A stretch of DNA of 64,000 nucleotides, taken from assembly GCA_039621445.1 (NCBI GenBank), contig CP154956.1:89782482-89846481 (forward strand), given 5' to 3'. The notes beneath the pieces are model-generated. The model was not told the DNA's origin, ran no database searches, and was given only the letters and a program-made list of their open reading frames with translations. The translations under genes and the position numbers were made by a program. Source of the DNA: Euglena gracilis (taxonomy: Eukaryota > Euglenida > Euglenophyceae > Euglenales). Positions 59,121-64,000 of the stretch are shown here, piece after piece (the first letter of the stretch is position 1; each line of letters opens with the position of its first letter).

Positions 59121-59129
59121 CTGGGTTTT

Positions 59130-60370
59130 TGCAGGTGCTGGTCTTGTCAAAATCAGAAAACACAAATATTATGTGAACTCGAATTTGTAGTTCTGAGAAT
59201 TATGTGATTTTTTTTCGTTCCATGTCACATCTCCGCAAACAATTGATTAATCAAACAAACAATTTGGTGGTTTGATGATCACGCAACCTGAACCTGTGGG
59301 GTTTAAAATGTGCAACAGAGTCTTGTCAGTCACTCAGAAGATGACTGCTAATCTGGTGGGGGGCGGTTTCTTCCCACGGAGAAGGGTTCATCCGGGGGGG
59401 GGGGGGTCCCGGACCTCTCCTGGAACCTGACCAAACTAAGACTCAACCCGTTGACTTCCCACAAAAATAACCAAATTCCAATAATTTTTACAATAATCTC
59501 CATTTCTGGGACATTTCGACGCCAGACCCCCCCCCCCCCTTGCGGTCCGACTGACTTGCAAAATCAACTGGGGGTTCAACGGCCCCCCTCCCCCCCCCCC
59601 CAGTGCTTTGGAGGTGTTTTCTCCGCACCCTCAAACCATGAAGATGAAATTGAGGATTTCTTAACAACGCCTGGTCCAAAATGGATAGAATTAACCCAAA
59701 TTCCATAATTACCCGGAAATGGCAAGCTGGTGATGAATTGCTGAATTTTTTTTCTGCTTTGATTCCAGGCGCCATCTGCAAAATTCTACATATTTTTACA
59801 AAATCCTGATCCAAATATTATGAAATATCGAAAATTTACTGTGTATTTGAGTGTTTACAGCGGCTTTTCTGGAAGCGCAAATAATCACTGATCACGACAA
59901 ATGATCACAAATCATCATGAATAGTCATGGAGCACGTTTTTCAGGGTTTATCAGACGTCCGAGGATTTAATTTTTTTTCGCATTGTTGCATGATTTTTGT
60001 GCATTTTCAGCTCAGGGTTTCCCAGAGATTTGTGTTTTTTCCGACTCAGCCACTTTTTGGCCATTTGGGGTGGAGAAATCATTTTTTTCCAAAATATCTC
60101 AAAAATTAAACATGATCTAAAAAATGAAATCTCCTTCGACCCTCAAAATGAAGCCATAGGAACGCATGCCCAAAAGTGTACTAAGTTTCTGATTATTTTG
60201 TCCAGTTTTCGGCCATTTTGGACCAAAAACAAATGAGTTGTTATTTTTTGGGGGGGATTGATATCTGCAATTTCTGCGATCTTCCGCAATTTCTCGCAAT
60301 TTTTCTGCAATTTCCACAATTATTCTGCAATTTTTTTCCCTTTTCCGCAATCCTTGGATGGAAGGCGAAG
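59130..60370. other. AT-rich non-coding DNA
   Basis: No supported gene; short homopolymers, a G run at 59394-59407, and CAATTTCTGCGAT-type repeats at 60262-60345. Confidence 0.5.
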
Positions 60371-60377
60371 TGAGTTC

Positions 60378-60600
60378 CGGCCATTCGTGGAACGTTTCAC
60401 AAGGAGACCCAGGTGCTGTTTTTGTGATTTGTTGCAAATTTGCCAAAATTTGCCAAAACTTAGACAAAATTTGGCAATTTCCGGGCTTTTAATTTCTGCT
60501 GGGATATAATAATTTTTCGATTCATAAAAATTTTGCACCTTGGACCAAAGTTTTCGGCAATTTTATGCCATTTTTTTTGGGCCTCTGATATCAAGGCCTC
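60378..60600. repeat. Diverged direct repeat of 62625-62850
   Basis: Both share, in order, CCAGGTGCT(T/G)TTTTTGT, ATTTGTTGCAA, TTTTTCTGCTGGGA-like words, TTTTGCA/TTTCGCATC(C/T)TGGACCA and a final TTTTTTGCCATTTTTT. About 70% similar by eye. Non-coding. Confidence 0.6.
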
Positions 60601-60609
60601 CCCACCCAC

Positions 60610-63430
60610 CTGTATTTTTTTTAAATCCACCTCGAAATTCAAATAAATCAAAGGAAATGTCCAGCAATTTAAAGTAAAACCACTGAAACGTTTTGCCACG
60701 GTATTTTGATTTCTTATAGCTCCACAGCAAGCCAGAGATATGGCCCAATTTAGGATCCCACAAGTGTTGGAGGTTTTTGAATGCACCTTTTTATTTAGTT
60801 ACCGGTTTTTTGTGAAAAATGCATTTTTAATAGTTGTTCTTCTTCTTCAAAATTTCTCAAAAATGATAGGAAATCACAGGAAATGCATTTGCAATATAAA
60901 TTAAAGCCTGTGACCAAATAAGTCATTGGGGCCAGTCACGCTCAAGCCAGATACCCCTCTCCGGTCCATTTTTGGGACGCACACAAGGCGAAAGGGGAGT
61001 TTTTTACAAAGGGTAGGCAACGAAATGCGTGAACAAAGATGTGTGGTGCTTGCCTGGTGGTGCAATCGATGTTTCCTGGCAGCCTGTCAGCAGTCAACTA
61101 CACAACCAACGCCACGGTCCAATTCAGGCCCTTTCCAAGCGTGGAACCATCCCCATTTTATGATGCGTCTTCATGCACAAAATCTTCCATTTGACCCTGA
61201 AGGATTTCCAAATGGGGACCCAGCGCGGAAAGACATTCAAAGCTGCAATGTTCCACTCATGACGGCGTAGACTCGAGACAGCGTAGTTGTTCTTACAGCC
61301 AACTGCCATTATTTTGGCGCCCATAGGCCAAAACCATGGCCCGTGGAGGCCAGTGATTAGGCCTGGCGTTGCCAAAACCCAGGCACTACGTTCTGCTTTT
61401 CTGTCTCGTGGTGGCCGAAATTTTGGCATTGAGTAGCCAAAACCATAGCGCCCGGTTGCCATTACATTGGCGCCTGCCAATTGTGAGGGATGTGTTGATC
61501 TCCGGCACTGGATGCCTGTTTCCCTGTTCGCCCTTGATGAGGGTGTTTTTTTTCATTTTGCTCCAAAGCTATTGGAACCACAGTTGGCAAGGGATTTCAT
61601 CACAGCCTAGGTGCAATGGGGGCCAGGCCCCCTTGTAAAGTAAAGTTCGCAATTTGACAGGGGGTCTGGGACCCCTCCCCCTATTGTACCTAACCAAAAT
61701 TGAATTTGACCACCTAATATTATAAGAATTGATACCTTTTATTGTTATGACCTATTTTGGGAAGAAAATTTCAAAAAAATATCCGGTGTCTTTGGCGCTG
61801 GAACCCCCCTCCCGCCCAACGACCTTGACTGTCAGAAAAAGTTGCGAACTTGACAGGGGGTGTCCCGAACCCCCCCCCCCCCCTATTGTGCCTATAGGCC
61901 CCAATAGGGAATGCCAGGAGTGCGCCCGCACCATCAAGGTCGAAATCTCCGTGGAGCGTCAAATTCACGGAGGTGGTGGGGAGGTGTTGGCGTTTAAGCC
62001 ACGCTTTTTTAAAAAAATGATTTCTCGAGGAAGTAACATTTTTTCGATCAAATTTTGAGAACACTGTCCGATCACAATTTATAACTGAGCCTGCAAGCCA
62101 TCCCAGCAATGTAACACACCAACGTCACACAACGTTGCCATATTGTGGCATTGGTGCAAACAAATTTCTTGTTGCTTCTTTGAGCCCATTTTCTGTGTTG
62201 TGTTGGGAATTGATTTGCAATGCAATGATTCCACTGTTCATGTGAGTGTTGACCACACAATGGAGTTTCGGGCTTTTTTCCTTTTACTTTTTCCAGTTCA
62301 CACTGCTTTTTTCTTCAAAGTTGAATTTTGTCATTGACTGAGCGAGATTCATCAAATATTCTTTGTTGTAGAAGAGGCCAAAACGCTGGCTTGTTGTTGC
62401 AGAAACTTGGCACCATTTTGGTGCCAACATTTTGTCAACTCTAAGCAAAAGCTGGCACGAAGGGCCAACATTCTGGCAACTCCAGGCCAAGTAACTGGCA
62501 TGAGTGCCCAAAGTTCCTGGGTTTAGCTGTAAAAAGGTGCCAAAATGGACAAAAATAACCAACAATTAGGTAAAATGGCAAAAAATCGCCAATTTTTCAG
62601 AATGAACCTGAGATGGAACTGAAATGACTTCCCGCCATTTGAACGTTCACAAGGGAACCCAGGTGCTTTTTTTGTCATTTGTTGCAATTTTGCCAATTTT
62701 TATAGATTTGATAAAATTTTACATTTTCTGGGCATTTGTGCTGGGAAATATTTTTTTCTTTTTACAGAAATTTCGCATCCTGGACCAGATTTACCTGATA
62801 CCAAAGTTTTTGTTAGTTTTTTTTGCCATTTTTTGATATTACACCCAAAAAATTCTATAATTCCAGAATCAGTATGTTTTTATAAGAATTGTGTTTTTGG
62901 ACTTTTTGTGTTGTAAAAAGAATGTGTAAATAACATCGCAAAACTCACACCCATATTGCAAAATGACCAAATTTGTGAAATTTTTGAAAGTCCCCTGAAG
63001 CAGAAGTGGACTAATTCCCAAAACTGCAATTTCCGCAATTTTTCTGCAATTTTCCCGCAATTTCTCCGATGTCAATCTCCCCTGAACTGAGCTGAACGAA
63101 CCATTTTCAGCCCAGTGCTTTTTGCCAAGGCCCCAAAGTTTACCCCCCCCAAAACCAAACCAAAATGTCATCTGGGGCATTGTTTAGACAAAAATTTGCA
63201 AAAAATTGCCAAAGGTTTTTCTCTGCAGAGTGCTGGAAGGAAAATTTATATTTTGAGGGGCAGAGCTGTGTTTTGTTTGTAATCAACCTTTGGGCTTCCC
63301 AGAAACCGGTGATACTTGTTTCTGGTGACCTCAGCGCCCAGTGAACTCTCTTTTCCTTCGCCCATCTTTGCCTTTGGCCAACACCTTGTCCGCTGTGCGG
63401 AGGGAGGGGGGGGTGGGTGGCTCCCCCTTC
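60610..63430. other. AT-rich low-complexity DNA, no convincing gene
   Basis: Contains the second copy of the diverged repeat (62625-62850), TTGGCGCC/GGCCAAAA palindromic words at 61300-61480, and GCAATTTCCGCAATTTTTCT runs at 63020-63065. A 115-codon plus-strand frame at 60926-61270 (LAWWCNRCFLAACQQ) lacks other support. Confidence 0.45.
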
Positions 63431-63437
63431 ACCACGG

Positions 63438-63544
63438 GGGGGGATGCACCCAGGCACCTATGGCCGACCAGGGCCGACCAGGGCCGACCAGGGCCGACCA
63501 GAGCACCAAAATGGGAAGTGACCATAGGTGCCTGGATGCACCCC
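63438..63544. repeat. Foldback repeat with (GGCCGACCAG)n loop
   Basis: Inverted arms of ~24 nt (TGCACCCAGGCACCTATGG / CCATAGGTGCCTGGATGCA) enclose about four GGCCGACCAG decamers. Possible miniature foldback element; no coding capacity. Confidence 0.85.
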
Positions 63545-63578
63545 ACCAGCAGTATTGAATCCTTTCCCCCCGACCGGA

Positions 63579-63743
63579 ATGGACCTGCCCCAGTCCCAGC
63601 AGCAGATGAACCAAGTGGTGGACACGTTCGCCTCCTTGATGGGCACGGTGGTGGCCGACTTCCGAGGGCTGACCGGCACGTACTCCGCCCAGTTGCGGGC
63701 CGCGTTGGCTGAGGCCAGTGCCCAGGACAACCAGACAGCGAGG
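63579..63743 (+). CDS. Exon-like ORF, coiled-coil peptide
   Basis: ATG 63579: MDLPQSQQQMNQVVDTFASL then VADFRGLTGTYSAQLRAALA and SAQDNQTARV, GC-rich and Gln/Ala/Leu-rich, ending at a GAGG|GTGGGG donor-like site (63744). The following (GCGCATTTTT)n low-complexity DNA looks like intron. Probably a first or internal exon of a host gene continuing beyond the window. Confidence 0.45.
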
Positions 63744-64000
63744 GTGGGGGAAATGCTGCGCATTTTCCGCATTTTTGCGCATTTTTTTGCGCATTTTTTG
63801 TCAATTTTTCAAAAATGCGCATTTTTGCGCATTTTTTTGCGCATTTTTTACACGTTTCCCCCCATTTTTGCACATTTTCCATTTTTTGGGGGCCTTTTTT
63901 GGGGCATTTTTTGCCCAATTTTGCACATTTTGCCATTTTGGTTCTTAGTTATGGTGAACAGAGAGTGACGCCTTGGTCATGCATTTTTTTGGCCAAAATG

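Overview
The window is nuclear DNA of a eukaryote, most likely a unicellular alga or another protist with a transposon-laden genome; I cannot fix the lineage. The signs are: no compact gene order, very long homopolymer G/C runs and microsatellites, many nested transposable elements, chromodomain Ty3/gypsy and endonuclease-bearing non-LTR retroelements, and canonical GT-AG-like splice signals around short candidate exons. Almost every confident protein call is retroelement-derived. Host genes appear only as exon-sized pieces.

Layout. 0-3.5 kb: a broken candidate membrane-protein gene split by a poly-C/poly-G mobile element, a proline minisatellite and a hexamer foldback element. About 3.5-21.8 kb: one very large minus-strand Ty3/gypsy chromovirus-like element. 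It runs from a coiled-coil Gag N-terminus (21.7 kb) through capsid and two CCHC knuckles (17.4 kb), RT, RNase H, integrase and chromodomain (11.6 kb), and then unusually continues for about 7 kb with a second, nearly unbroken reading frame of about 2,000 codons of unknown function. Three hAT-like MITEs (8.97-10.0, 14.18-14.98 and 16.37-16.80 kb) interrupt it, and a 2.1 kb block carrying the only protease is inverted. 21.8-28.3 kb: G/C-tract DNA, a transposase-like exon, an endonuclease remnant, an AT-rich island, several TA-flanked elements, a degenerate tyrosine-recombinase remnant and a foldback element. 28.50-30.42 kb: a complete small LTR element with apparently identical 194-bp LTRs and a methylase-like ORF. 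32.1-33.6 kb: a second gypsy fragment. 35.3-40.0 kb: two different non-LTR elements with restriction-like endonuclease domains, one with a 2A-type ribosome-skipping motif. 40.3-41.7 kb: a field of dispersed palindromes. 42-64 kb: candidate host exons, a tRNA-like gene, GC-rich repeat families, a gene fragment with a PHD-like finger inside inverted repeats, a 0.9 kb run of tetranucleotide arrays and AT-rich low-complexity DNA.

Two signals stand out as possibly undescribed. (1) The giant gypsy element carries a second polyprotein with no family I recognise, and its coding DNA is studded with short perfect hairpins that mark all its parts and that I did not see at similar density in its neighbours. 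(2) At least ten TA-flanked elements end in C/G homopolymers, and each has its own sub-terminal A/T-rich core matched at both ends of the copy but different between copies. At two loci, removing the element plus one TA rejoins an interrupted reading frame, which supports TA target duplication.
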